Below, one piece after another: positions 55,815-64,000 of a DNA stretch of 64,000 nucleotides. Every line of letters starts with the position of its first letter. Positions within the stretch are counted from its first letter, which is position 1. The position numbers and the translations under genes are program-made. Source of the stretch: Xanthocytophaga agilis (GTDB lineage Bacteria > Bacteroidota > Bacteroidia > Cytophagales > 172606-1); NCBI RefSeq assembly GCF_030068605.1, contig NZ_JASJOU010000001.1, forward strand, positions 992,001 to 1,056,000. Direction: 5' to 3'. Under the pieces are notes generated by a model. The model was not told where the DNA came from. It searched no databases and was given only the letters and a program-made list of their open reading frames with translations.

Positions 55815-56618
55815 ATGCAACTCAATCCGCATCAAATCTGGCGTGATATCCAGGCCATTCGATCTGCCCAACCTTTAATACATAATATTACCAACTTTGT
55901 GGTTATGAATACTACTGCCAATGCTTTACTGGCAATAGGTGCATCTCCAGCGATGGTGCATGCAACAGAAGAAGTGGAAGAGTTTGTTTCCATTTCACAG
56001 GCATTGGTTGTTAATATAGGTACACTGGATACAAATTTTGTGGGTGGAATGGAATTGGCAATGAAACAGGCACATAAACTCAACAAGCCCATCGTATTTG
56101 ATCCGGTAGGAGTGGGGGCTACGTCTTATCGGAATAAAATCAGCACTCAATTAATCCAAGCTACACCACCTTCTGTCATTCGTGGAAACGCTTCAGAAAT
56201 AATGGCTCTAGCCGGATTGGATGCTCAAACAAAAGGTGTGGATAGCATCTATGGGTCTGAATCTGCTCTGAATGCTGCGTATTTTTTAAGCAAGAAGTAT
56301 AACTCTACAGTGGTTATCAGTGGAGCGACTGATTTTATTATACATCAGGATAATATGGTATCAACCGCTAACGGACATCCCCTTATGTCTAAGGTGACTG
56401 GAATGGGATGCACTGCTACTGCATTGATTGGGGCATTTGTAGCTGTTAATCCAAATTACTTTGAAGCTGCTGCTCATGCAATGGCTGTTATGGGAATAAG
56501 TGGGGAAATCGCAGCAGAGAAAAATCCATATCCTGGCAGTCTTCAGGTTAATTTCTTAGATACGCTGCATAAGTTAACAGGAGACGATATTCTGTATCGT
56601 TTGCAAGTAACATCATAA
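55815..56618 (+). CDS. thiM: Hydroxyethylthiazole kinase (ThiM)
   Basis: 267 residues from ATG 55815; the frame open to 55758 runs back to the riboswitch and is not used. PLIHNITNFVVMNTTANALLAIGASPAM is the substrate-binding opening, VFDPVGVGATSYR and VRGNASEIMAL are standard, and VTGMGCTATALIGAF holds the catalytic Cys. It phosphorylates 4-methyl-5-(2-hydroxyethyl)thiazole, a salvage step. First gene of thiM-thiE-thiD-tenA. Confidence 0.95.
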   Translation: MQLNPHQIWRDIQAIRSAQPLIHNITNFVVMNTTANALLAIGASPAMVHATEEVEEFVSISQALVVNIGTLDTNFVGGMELAMKQAHKLNKPIVFDPVGVGATSYRNKISTQLIQATPPSVIRGNASEIMALAGLDAQTKGVDSIYGSESALNAAYFLSKKYNSTVVISGATDFIIHQDNMVSTANGHPLMSKVTGMGCTATALIGAFVAVNPNYFEAAAHAMAVMGISGEIAAEKNPYPGSLQVNFLDTLHKLTGDDILYRLQVTS

Positions 56619-56706
56619 ATAGGAAAGGTATTCCTGTGGTTATATCAATTATTATGTTAACTTACTATTTGGGTACTCTTATCGTATAGCCAGGGGAGAA
56701 TAAAGT

Positions 56707-57330
56707 ATGTCAAAATTATATTTAGTGACAGATAGTCTTATTTGTCAACAGGCAGGACACAATGTTGAATATGTGGTCGAGCAAGCGTGTAAGGCTGGTG
56801 TAAATTGGGTTCAGTTACGGGAAAAAGATCTGTCAATAGAAGATTTTATTGCCTTGGCTCATAAGGTGTTGGCTATTACCCAAATGTATAATGCTAAATT
56901 GATCATCAATGATCGAGTAGAGGTTGCTGTGGCAGTTGATGCAGATGGAGTACATATTGGACAAGACGATATGTCTTATACCCAGGCAAGAGAACTAATG
57001 GGCTATACAAAAATTATTGGTTTGTCTGTTAATAATCTGCCTGAGCTAACTACTGCCAATGCTCTGGATGTAGATTATGTAGGGATTGCGTCTATCTTTT
57101 CGACAACTACAAAACTGGACACAACCTCTGAACTTGGCGTTGAGGGGTTAAGAAGTTTGTGTACACAAACCAAACATAGTACATACGCTATTGGGGGGAT
57201 TAATCAGACAAATATTCAACAAGTTATCCAAACGGGAGTAACTGGAGTTGCCGTTGTCTCTGCCATTTGTGGAACCGCGTCTCCGTATGATGCAACACGA
57301 ACTTTAATTCAACTTATCGAAAACGCATGA
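56707..57330 (+). CDS. thiE: Thiamine-phosphate synthase (ThiE)
   Basis: 207 residues, TIM barrel. VNWVQLREKDLSIEDF, LIINDRVEVAVAVDADGVHIGQDD with the diphosphate-binding Asp/His pattern, and GGINQTNIQQVI. It couples HMP-PP with thiazole phosphate into thiamin phosphate. 88 bp after thiM; its stop overlaps the start of thiD in ATGA, so the two are translationally coupled. Confidence 0.96.
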   Translation: MSKLYLVTDSLICQQAGHNVEYVVEQACKAGVNWVQLREKDLSIEDFIALAHKVLAITQMYNAKLIINDRVEVAVAVDADGVHIGQDDMSYTQARELMGYTKIIGLSVNNLPELTTANALDVDYVGIASIFSTTTKLDTTSELGVEGLRSLCTQTKHSTYAIGGINQTNIQQVIQTGVTGVAVVSAICGTASPYDATRTLIQLIENA

Positions 57331-58136
57331 AAATCTATAAACGTGTATTGACAATTGCTGGTTCAGACAGTGGAGGAGGTGCAGGCATTCAGGCTGATTT
57401 GAAAACGTTTGCTGCATTGGGGTGTTATGGGATGTCTGTTATCACTGCATTAACTGCTCAAAATACCCAATCAGTAAGTGCTATCTCTTCTGTATCTGCT
57501 GATTTTGTTGTTGCACAACTGGAAGCCGTTTTGACAGATATTGGTACAGATGCTGTGAAAATAGGAATGATTCATCGTGCCGATATTATTGAAGCGATTG
57601 CCGAAACGTTACAGGGATACCGAGTTAGAAATATTGTGCTGGACCCTGTTATGGTTGCTAAAAGTGGTGACAAGCTACTACAGGATGAGGCGATTGAAAG
57701 CCTAAAAAGATATTTACTTCCTATCGCAACTGTTATTACTCCCAACTTACCCGAAGCTGCTGTATTGACAGGTAAGAATATTCAGGATATAACAGAAATG
57801 AAAGAGTCGGTTATTGAACTGGCTCAGTTAACTCAGGGATATATTTTATTGAAAGGCGGACATCTGGAAGGTAATGAAAGTGTTGATATTTTATATCATG
57901 CACAAACTGACCAGTTAAGCACGCTTACCTCGGAACGTGTCCATACTGTTAATTCTCATGGGACGGGCTGTACTCTTTCGTCTGCGATTGCAGCTGGGCT
58001 GGCAAACGGATTGTCTGTATCTGAGGCTGTTGTTGCAGCTAAGGAATATCTGACAAATGCATTGAAAGCGGGTGCTGAATATACACTCGGATCAGGACAT
58101 GGTCCGGTGCATCATTTCTTTTCATACTGGTCATAA
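57327..58136 (+). CDS. thiD: Hydroxymethylpyrimidine/phosphomethylpyrimidine kinase (ThiD)
   Basis: 269 residues, ribokinase fold. TIAGSDSGGGAGIQADLKTFAALGCYG at the N-terminus, VLDPVMVAKSGDKLL, VITPNLPEAAVLTG and the anion-hole motif NSHGTGCTLSSAIAAGLA near 210. It phosphorylates HMP twice to HMP-PP for ThiE. Overlaps thiE by 4 bp. Confidence 0.96.
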   Translation: MKIYKRVLTIAGSDSGGGAGIQADLKTFAALGCYGMSVITALTAQNTQSVSAISSVSADFVVAQLEAVLTDIGTDAVKIGMIHRADIIEAIAETLQGYRVRNIVLDPVMVAKSGDKLLQDEAIESLKRYLLPIATVITPNLPEAAVLTGKNIQDITEMKESVIELAQLTQGYILLKGGHLEGNESVDILYHAQTDQLSTLTSERVHTVNSHGTGCTLSSAIAAGLANGLSVSEAVVAAKEYLTNALKAGAEYTLGSGHGPVHHFFSYWS

Positions 58137-58204
58137 AATAATTTTTAGCTATTGAAGTTCTCTCACATGCTTCATAGTAAACTCTTTTATTCTCTTAGTT
58201 TTAT

Positions 58205-58861
58205 ATGAGTACCTTTTCGGAAAGTCTTTGGAATAATAATCTGGATATTTACAACTTTATAACTAATACTGATTTTATCCAACAGTTATCTGATGGTTGT
58301 TTGCCGGAGGAGAAGTTTCGGTATTATATCCAGCAGGATGCTCTGTATCTGGCTGATTTTGGCAAAGCTTTAGCTCTTTTGGCTGTTAAAGCTACTGATC
58401 AGTCGCACATGTTACAATTCCTTCAGTTTGCTCAGGGGGCAGTAATCGTAGAAAAAGCCTTACACGAAAATTATTTTCGTTTATATAACATTACAGGGGG
58501 ACCGGAAAAGATGCCTGGGTGCTTTGCCTATACTCATTTCTTAGTATCCACTACTGCTATTCAGCCATTGGAAGTTGGAGTAGCCGCCGTACTGCCTTGT
58601 TTCTGGATTTACCGGGAAGTGGGAAAGTATATACTGAAACATGCTGCTACTCCTAATCCTTATCAGCAATGGATTGATACCTATGCCGGAGATGAATTTG
58701 ATACCCTGGTTACCCAAATGCTGGAAATTACCAATACTTTGGCAGCTCAAACAACAGATAGCCTCAGAGCCCAAATGCAGGAGGTTTTCAGGTTCTCCTG
58801 TAGAATGGAATGGACCTTCTGGAATGATGCCTATGTACTCAATGCCTGGAAGCCTGTCTGA
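58205..58861 (+). CDS. tenA: TenA-family aminopyrimidine hydrolase (thiaminase II)
   Basis: 218 residues, all-helical. FRYYIQQDALYLADFGKALALL and the nucleophile Cys132 in LPCFWIYREVG, with the C-terminal acidic residue in RMEWTFWNDAY. TenA hydrolyses degraded thiamin (amino-HMP) to HMP, which ThiD then uses. Last gene of the salvage operon, 68 bp after thiD. No thiC or thiG is in the window, so this operon is purely a salvage set. Confidence 0.95.
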   Translation: MSTFSESLWNNNLDIYNFITNTDFIQQLSDGCLPEEKFRYYIQQDALYLADFGKALALLAVKATDQSHMLQFLQFAQGAVIVEKALHENYFRLYNITGGPEKMPGCFAYTHFLVSTTAIQPLEVGVAAVLPCFWIYREVGKYILKHAATPNPYQQWIDTYAGDEFDTLVTQMLEITNTLAAQTTDSLRAQMQEVFRFSCRMEWTFWNDAYVLNAWKPV

Positions 58862-59098
58862 GGTCTTCTGAGCTTGTTAAAAAGACTCCTGCCACAAAAG
58901 GTTGAATAGGTGATTTTGGAGGGATCTTGTGAAGCAGTAAGGACATAGATTACAGAAGCAATTCTTACGTGGCCTAAAGCCATCCAGTGAAGTAATAAAA
59001 CCAAACGTTATGGGGGTATTGGGTCAAGGAAAGATGCTTTCTACAAGAAGCGGGGTAAACGTGGAAAGATAGGGGAAGGATTGGGGATAGATGTAACT

Positions 59099-59268
59099 AC
59101 CTGACAATGAGACGGGGTGAGATGGGTCGTTTTTTTGGCCTGAAACACTTCCAGAAGATACAGAAAAAAGAGGAAACAGAGAGCTATATATACTATAAAT
59201 AGAATAGAATATTTATATATATAATATAGAGAGAATCTTACCTCTCTTACCCCGCCTCATTGTCAGGT
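59099..59268. repeat. 170-bp element bounded by a 24-bp imperfect inverted repeat
   Basis: 59099-59122 (ACCTGACAATGAGACGGGGT then GAGA) and 59245-59268 pair in 22 of 24 bases. The centre contains TATATATACTATAAATAG- and TATTTATATATATAATATA-like near-palindromes. Could be a MITE or an old terminus pair. Confidence 0.55.
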
Positions 59269-59274
59269 CCTTAA

Positions 59275-59466
59275 TCTTACCCCAGATATTGCCCACATCC
59301 TACCCCGTCTTACCCCAAAAGAGAGAAAGTACAGTTTGAAGTGCTAAAAACACAATTATCTGAATCATGGATGGTACGGATTGAAAAAATAAAAGGTCAG
59401 GCATCTTCTGAACCAAACAAAATCAATTACCTACCAAAATGCCCATCTGAACTATGTAAGGTCTAA
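59275..59466 (+). pseudogene. Possible coding remnant without a start codon
   Basis: A frame open from 59275 to the TAA at 59464-59466 reads REKVQFEVLKTQLSESWMVR, IEKIKGQASSEPNKINYL and PKCPSELCKV, protein-like in the last 50 codons. It has no Met and opens with Pro/Tyr-rich codons from the TACCCC repeats. No family recognised; may be chance. Confidence 0.25.
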
Positions 59467-59919
59467 CCTACACCATATCGGTCTTTGGTGTGGTCGTGAC
59501 TGCCTCATGAGTGTGCCTAGCTTCCCACAAACCTGGTTTGAGATATATCCGATATTGTAAGTAAGCCGCCAATCGCCCATAATGCTATCTTTTTAATCTG
59601 TGACTAAAAAACGGAATGCAGTGAACTATGCGCAAAGAGGGTAATAGGGGAGGTCTAGCAGTCTTCAACAATGCCAGGCGAGGTGGTGGACACCTGGTAG
59701 TTTTGAACTCAATTTATTTATCCAGATAGATGCAAAAAGTTTATCTAGTGTGTCAATACGTTAGAGTCGGCAATAACAATGTGCCAGAATCGAGTTGTTT
59801 TAAGTTGTTATCCAAATTAATTTTTTCGTTATACTGGATAATGTTATCCGTTTTGTGGGTATTATGTTTTTGGATAATTAAGCTAAACTGCTTAATTCAT
59901 ATCAATTGCTTGGATCGTA

Positions 59920-61362
59920 TCATTCCCGATCTAGTATCTTGGTTAGGTACATATCAACCTTTCTTTTGGTAATAAGCTTGCTGATATAAAAGAACAAGAT
60001 GATCTTTAATACAAATACCATCGTAATTAATGAAACAGAAATATGTACATTCTTAAAGCCCAGCATACCATACACAGCCTGTAAGGCTGCATATAGATAA
60101 AATAGAGGAATAAAGAAAACTCTGGCAGATGGTGATGTATTGAAGAAATGTGAACTGAGTTTGCCAAAAAACATAGACATGGCAATTGAGGTAAATAATG
60201 AATAGATCAGGGTAGGCAGATTTTGAAAGTCTCCCAGATATACTAATCTGTCGCATAGAGATAGTATAAACAAAAGAACAGATACGATCAGAATTACTTT
60301 CATAACCGACAGAAAGAATTGATTACGAGAAGGATGTTGTTCTGTTGCTATACTTTCGGTATCCAGAATAAAATAAAGATAAAAGTATAAGACCGGGCCA
60401 ATCAGATTCAGCAAGTCTGCAACAATCCAGGATATTCCTTTGAATTGAAGATAATGGTTTTTAAGATTGTCAAGAACGGCTGCATTACCTTGTAACTGAG
60501 CTATTTCTATATCTCCTAACATGCCTGACTCTATACTCCATTTGAGGGCAAACCATAAATAAAGAAAAAACAAACTAATCCATATTCCAATCCACCCACT
60601 CTGAAACTGCTCCAGTGTCGTCTTTATGATACTGCTTGCTAGATTGTCTACATACTTTTTTCCTCCCAGGTCTTCATCATAATAGTAAATCATGATCAAT
60701 ACCAGAATGATCAGGCTTTGAATCAGTGAGGCAATAGAAAGGCTAAGATAGTATCCCTTCTGTTGAGTCTCTATGATTTGGTCAGGTGGTGACAAAAAAG
60801 AAAGATATCCACCCTGTATACAAAAATATAGAACTACTCCTATCACAAAGACCAGACTTAGAGTTGAAAGTGCAAGAAGTAGCACCTGCCTTATCGAACA
60901 AAAGTTAATCCCAAAAAGGACAAATTCTTTGGGTGTAAGCTCTGAGTGTTTGGTGGCAGATGGGTGAATGGTATAATAATCTGAAAGGAATTTGTGCCAG
61001 GTACGTCCACTTTTGGCTCCTTCTTTAAATTCGGATAGTCCACCAACAGGCATTTGGTAATATTCACAGCAGTAGGCTTCTAATAATTCAATGCCAGGAT
61101 AATTGCTGATTGGAACAGAGCTTTCAGCAATAGCATCCGGAAAATATTCTGTGTTTCGGATGCCGTTAAAAATATCTTCGAATCTTTTGGAATCAAACTC
61201 GCCGGTATATAATCCATAGTTGTTTGCAATGTATTGACGAAATTGTTTTCTGTTTTCAATGAGGTTCTTATCCTCTCGTAAAGAGACATGGAATTTTTTT
61301 TGCCAGATAGTATCCAGCAGGTGATAGTAAGCAGGTAGTTCTTTTACTTTAACAACAGGCAT
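59920..61362 (-). CDS. Hypothetical multi-TM membrane protein
   Basis: 480 residues. A soluble N-terminal region of about 165 residues (with YIANNYGLYTGEFDSKRF and KSGRTWHKFLSDYY) is followed by about eight to nine hydrophobic segments (e.g. VLLLALSTLSLVFVIGVVLYF, LSLSIASLIQSLIILVLIMIYY, WIGIWISLFFLYLWFAL, LITMVFVLKIILFFYI) and a basic cytosolic tail. I recognise no family and no transporter or enzyme motif. It stands alone next to the repeat-rich block, which makes an accessory origin possible. Confidence 0.7.
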   Translation of the reverse strand: MPVVKVKELPAYYHLLDTIWQKKFHVSLREDKNLIENRKQFRQYIANNYGLYTGEFDSKRFEDIFNGIRNTEYFPDAIAESSVPISNYPGIELLEAYCCEYYQMPVGGLSEFKEGAKSGRTWHKFLSDYYTIHPSATKHSELTPKEFVLFGINFCSIRQVLLLALSTLSLVFVIGVVLYFCIQGGYLSFLSPPDQIIETQQKGYYLSLSIASLIQSLIILVLIMIYYYDEDLGGKKYVDNLASSIIKTTLEQFQSGWIGIWISLFFLYLWFALKWSIESGMLGDIEIAQLQGNAAVLDNLKNHYLQFKGISWIVADLLNLIGPVLYFYLYFILDTESIATEQHPSRNQFFLSVMKVILIVSVLLFILSLCDRLVYLGDFQNLPTLIYSLFTSIAMSMFFGKLSSHFFNTSPSARVFFIPLFYLYAALQAVYGMLGFKNVHISVSLITMVFVLKIILFFYISKLITKRKVDMYLTKILDRE

Positions 61363-61720
61363 AAGGCGTTATAATGTCAAACCAATAGATAGGTAATGTG
61401 TCAATAAAAAATAGGCATTTAGTGTATTTTTCCAAATCTACTGAAAACTATCAGGAAAAAAGCCAAATAAAATATCAGCCAGGGTTTACGTGTGATTCTG
61501 AAAACGTTTAATGCTGTTTTTTCTTGTATAATAAGCTGTTTTTTAGGTTTTTACTACTTTTCTCTATCATGTGTAATCCGGATAAATATTCTGTTTTCCC
61601 TGCGGTTTCCCTTCTGTTTCTGTGTTAGGTTGGGAACAGATAACGTTTTTTGAGTGTAGCTATCCGATTGTAACCAATGGTATTCTGAACACCATTTATA
61701 AACCCTACCTCAGAAATAGT
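61363..61720. other. 358-bp divergent spacer
   Basis: AT-rich region between the membrane protein gene and the APC permease; contains their promoters but nothing that matches a consensus clearly. Confidence 0.4.
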
Positions 61721-63235
61721 ATGAAAACAGAAATCTCAACATCCCAAAAGAAAAGTTTCTTTCGAAAGAAACCTTTGTATCTGTTTGAACAGGATATAAA
61801 GAAAAATGAATTACGAAAAGTTTTAGGCAAATGGAGCTTGACGGCAATTGGTATAGGTGCTGTAATTGGAGGAGGTATCTTCGTTTTTACAGGAACCGCG
61901 GCACACTATCATGCAGGTCCGGCATTGGCTCTGTCGTTTGTGATTGCAGGCATTGGCTGTGTGTTTGCAGCTCTATGTTACAGTGAATTTGCCTCCATGC
62001 TGCCAGTTGAGGGTTCTGCCTATGCGTATGCTTACGGGACTGTTGGCGAACTATTTGCCTGGGTTATTGGGTGGGGCCTGGTACTTGAATATGCTATGGG
62101 TGCTATGACAGTGGCTGTGAGCTGGTCTGGCTATTTTGTAAAACTCGTTCACCTTCTTGGGTTTGACATTCCGTTTTGGTTACGGAATGATCCTTTTTCA
62201 GCCAATATATATGCTCAGCAGGCAGGACTGGAAAAACCGATGTTTGCCCTGAACTTACCCGCTTTGTTGATTGTATGGGTTGTGACCTATATTCTGGTGA
62301 AAGGAATTAAAGAAGCTGCCGGCGCTAACAATCTGATTGTGGTTTTGAAGGTCACTGCTGTTCTTTTTGTCATTATAGTAGGTATATTTTATGTTGTTCC
62401 CAGCAACTGGCATCCATTTATACCGGAAGCTACTGTTATTACTGGTGAAGATGGTACACCACGTCAGGCCTATGGATGGGGTGGTATAGTAAGTGGTGCA
62501 TCTGCTATCTTCTTTGCATACATAGGTTTTGATGCGGTTTCAACTCAAGCCAGTGAAGCCGTTAATCCCAGGAAAGATATTCCTTTTGCTATCATTGTAT
62601 CCTTAATCTTTTGCACAGTTCTTTACCTGCTGGTTTCCATTGTCCTGACAGGAATGATCAACTACAAGGAAATAGTGGGAGAAGCGTTAAAAGCACCAGT
62701 AGCCTATGCTTTTGATAAAGTTGGGCAAACGTGGGCTGTATATATTATTACATTTGCTGCCACAGCCGGATTGATTTCTGTGATGTTGGTGATGATGCTT
62801 GGTCAAACCCGGGTTTTTCTTAGTATGTCAAAAGATGGTTTATTGCCTTCATTTTTTCATTCGATTCATCCCAGATTCAAAACTCCCTGGAAAAGCACCT
62901 TACTGGTAGGGTTGATTGTCTCTTTGGTTGCTGCTTTGACACCCATTGATGTATTAGGAGAAATGACCAGTTTTGGTACTTTGTTCGCCTTTGCCATTGT
63001 ATGTATCGCTGTCTGGTTATTACGTAAACGTGAGCCAGAGCGTGAACGTCCGTTCAGAGTTCCAGCCATCAATATCATAGCTCCTTTGGGATTGATCCTA
63101 AATACGATATTAATCTGGCAATTGAGTGCTTTATCAAAGCAGTTGGCTATTGGATGGCTTCTTTTAGGATTGATTATTTATTTTGGTTACGGACGCAAAA
63201 ATAGCCATTTGAATAAGATTGAACTAAATGATTAG
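61721..63235 (+). CDS. APC-superfamily amino-acid permease (CAT type)
   Basis: 504 residues from ATG 61721; the frame to 61622 would add an atypical 33-residue leader. About 12-14 membrane segments. LTAIGIGAVIGGGIFVFTG is the unwound TM1 glycine motif, EFASMLPVEGSAYAYAYGTVGE the TM3 block, and FFAYIGFDAVSTQASEAVNP the TM6 region. Typical of cationic-amino-acid-type transporters of Bacteroidota. Substrate not resolvable from sequence. Single gene, convergent with the DCC-family gene (3-bp gap). Confidence 0.9.
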   Translation: MKTEISTSQKKSFFRKKPLYLFEQDIKKNELRKVLGKWSLTAIGIGAVIGGGIFVFTGTAAHYHAGPALALSFVIAGIGCVFAALCYSEFASMLPVEGSAYAYAYGTVGELFAWVIGWGLVLEYAMGAMTVAVSWSGYFVKLVHLLGFDIPFWLRNDPFSANIYAQQAGLEKPMFALNLPALLIVWVVTYILVKGIKEAAGANNLIVVLKVTAVLFVIIVGIFYVVPSNWHPFIPEATVITGEDGTPRQAYGWGGIVSGASAIFFAYIGFDAVSTQASEAVNPRKDIPFAIIVSLIFCTVLYLLVSIVLTGMINYKEIVGEALKAPVAYAFDKVGQTWAVYIITFAATAGLISVMLVMMLGQTRVFLSMSKDGLLPSFFHSIHPRFKTPWKSTLLVGLIVSLVAALTPIDVLGEMTSFGTLFAFAIVCIAVWLLRKREPERERPFRVPAINIIAPLGLILNTILIWQLSALSKQLAIGWLLLGLIIYFGYGRKNSHLNKIELND

Positions 63236-63238
63236 GTA

Positions 63239-63688
63239 TTAGTCCAGAAAACGAGCTTTTAATTCAGGAGTAGGTATCATACAGCTTTCCTTTTGTCCGA
63301 ACCATTTGTATCGGTTTCTGGCAATTAGTCTGTATCCCCAGTCGCGTATAGGTTTAGGAATTATAATTAGCCAGTAAAGCCATGACCAGATTCCCTTTAG
63401 TTTTTGGGCTAGTCTGAGAGCTGCTGTGGATTCTGTATAAAATCGTTCGCCAACCACTAACACCAGGGAATCAAATTGTTGTGTCGACAAATTGAATTTT
63501 TGAAGTAACGTTTGTCCTGTTTGAGATTGAAGAGAGGTGAATGTAAGCTGTGAGTTAGGTTTTTCATGATCCAGAATAAACTGAACAGCTCCATTGCATA
63601 GATTACAGACTCCATCAAATAGAAGTATTTCCTGATTAATAGTTAGAGAGCAGATATCAGTCGAAGCAGATTTTACAAGCGAGTCCAT
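63239..63688 (-). CDS. DCC-family (DUF393) thiol-disulfide oxidoreductase-like protein
   Basis: 149 residues. ILLFDGVCNLCNGAVQFIL carries the DxxCxxC motif of the family (about residues 24-31), followed by TFTSLQSQTGQTLLQ and LRLAQKLKGIWSWLYWLIIIPKPIRD, a membrane-facing hydrophobic helix, and a final NRYKWFG. A redox role is assumed from the CxxC. Its stop lies 3 bp from that of the permease. Confidence 0.88.
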   Translation of the reverse strand: MDSLVKSASTDICSLTINQEILLFDGVCNLCNGAVQFILDHEKPNSQLTFTSLQSQTGQTLLQKFNLSTQQFDSLVLVVGERFYTESTAALRLAQKLKGIWSWLYWLIIIPKPIRDWGYRLIARNRYKWFGQKESCMIPTPELKARFLD

Positions 63689-63718
63689 AGCAGAATAAGT
63701 AAAATGAAAATCCTGTAA

Positions 63719-63762
63719 TATAAAAAAGCGTAATAAGAGATCTCTTATTACGCTTTTTTATA
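63719..63762 (-). terminator. 44-bp perfect palindrome, terminator after gltA
   Basis: 63719-63762 is a perfect palindrome (half-site AAAAAAGCGTAATAAGAGA, mirror on the other side) with T runs on both strands, 38 bp past the citrate synthase stop. Confidence 0.85.
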
Positions 63763-63800
63763 GGTAACGTATTCTATAGGTTTTTAGTTTTATGATCGCA

Positions 63801-64000
63801 TTATTTAGCTGATCTGCTGTTGATGTCAAGGTAATCGCGCTTGGGATGACCTACATACACCTGACGTGGACGTCCTATTGGTTCTTTGGTTTCACGCATT
63901 TCTTTCCATTGAGCAATCCAGCCCGGTAAGCGGCCTAACGCAAACATAACAGTAAACATGTTGGTTGGGATACCCAAAGCACGATAAATGATTCCGGAAT
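63801..64000 (-). CDS. gltA: Citrate synthase, C-terminal end (5' end outside window)
   Basis: The minus strand from the window edge reads [51 protein letters not shown] and ends [13 protein letters not shown] with a TAA at 63801-63803. [13 protein letters not shown]...RPRQVYVG is the conserved end of type I/II citrate synthases. Condenses acetyl-CoA with oxaloacetate in the TCA cycle. Active-site His/Asp residues lie outside the window. Confidence 0.95.
   Translation of the reverse strand, partial: SGIIYRALGIPTNMFTVMFALGRLPGWIAQWKEMRETKEPIGRPRQVYVGHPKRDYLDINSRSAK

Larger units (their letters stand above)
58862..59919. other. Gene-poor 1058-bp block with inverted repeats
   Basis: No complete gene. 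It holds an imperfect 24-bp inverted repeat with an AT-rich palindromic centre (59099-59268), a series of TTACCCC/TACCCC words on the right (59248-59316), a coding-looking fragment (59275-59466) and a further TATGCGCA motif (59628). Its mixed, repeat-rich texture is unlike the simple AT-rich spacers elsewhere and suggests the remains of a mobile or integrated element. Confidence 0.5.

Noticed and set aside
55639-55878. 79-residue ORF before thiM
   Set aside because: It runs through the TPP riboswitch; the RNA elements explain the sequence.

Overview
The window looks like a chromosomal segment of a Bacteroidota bacterium, most likely a Cytophagales relative. The reasons are a SusC/SusD pair, BatB/BatC-type genes, a TamL-type outer-membrane lipoprotein, a MiaB / sigma-54 activator / LptE / TPR / SecG / GroESL neighbourhood, AT-rich spacers, few Shine-Dalgarno sites and a textbook Bacteroidota promoter (TTTG, 21 bp, TATCTTTG) in front of a tRNA gene. 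The assignment rests on gene content and motif recognition only; no database search was run.

Layout. 1-678: end of a DUF4197 gene. 949-4164: a PrnB-like heme-enzyme homologue behind a STAS-like gene, divergent from an O-methyltransferase. 4199-18627: a catabolic locus with a DeoR regulator, SusC/SusD, a GH20 hexosaminidase, a GH29 fucosidase, a GntP permease, a RidA-family protein, a D-threonine aldolase/D-serine dehydratase-like PLP enzyme and an M19 dipeptidase. 18738-22355: GNAT, POT peptide transporter, ADP-ribosylglycohydrolase. 22474-30530 (mostly minus strand): groL, groES, secG, TPR protein, lptE, small membrane protein, sigma-54 activator, miaB. 30771-40903: tamL/RNA methyltransferase divergent pair, queuosine-precursor transporter, RNase Z, STAS, purC, thiolase, BatC and BatB.

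41110-41596 is an exact tandem duplication of a tRNA-Ser/tRNA-Pro pair. It is followed by an LRR protein and several small unknown genes (41757-44281). 44303-47311 (minus) encodes a small protein with a Cys/Gly tail, a multi-TM membrane protein broken by a 10-base homopolymer, a histidine kinase and a LuxR-type response regulator. 47571-47729 looks like a decayed HigA-type antitoxin. 48050-53930 holds an orphan exbD, a CDP-sugar/surface-polysaccharide gene set and lhgO. 54799 starts a glutamine-amidotransferase-like protein whose nucleophile position is Ser. 55676-58861 is a TPP-riboswitch-controlled thiamin salvage operon (thiM-thiE-thiD-tenA). 58862-59919 is a gene-poor block with long inverted repeats. 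The window ends with an unknown membrane protein, an APC permease, a DCC-family protein and the 3' end of citrate synthase.

The most interesting items are the PrnB homologue without the rest of a pyrrolnitrin pathway, the glycan plus D-amino-acid locus, the kinase system with its frameshifted membrane partner, the Cys-to-Ser amidotransferase, the CDP-sugar set lacking a recognisable 4,6-dehydratase, and the TGACA/TGTCA cluster in front of groES.
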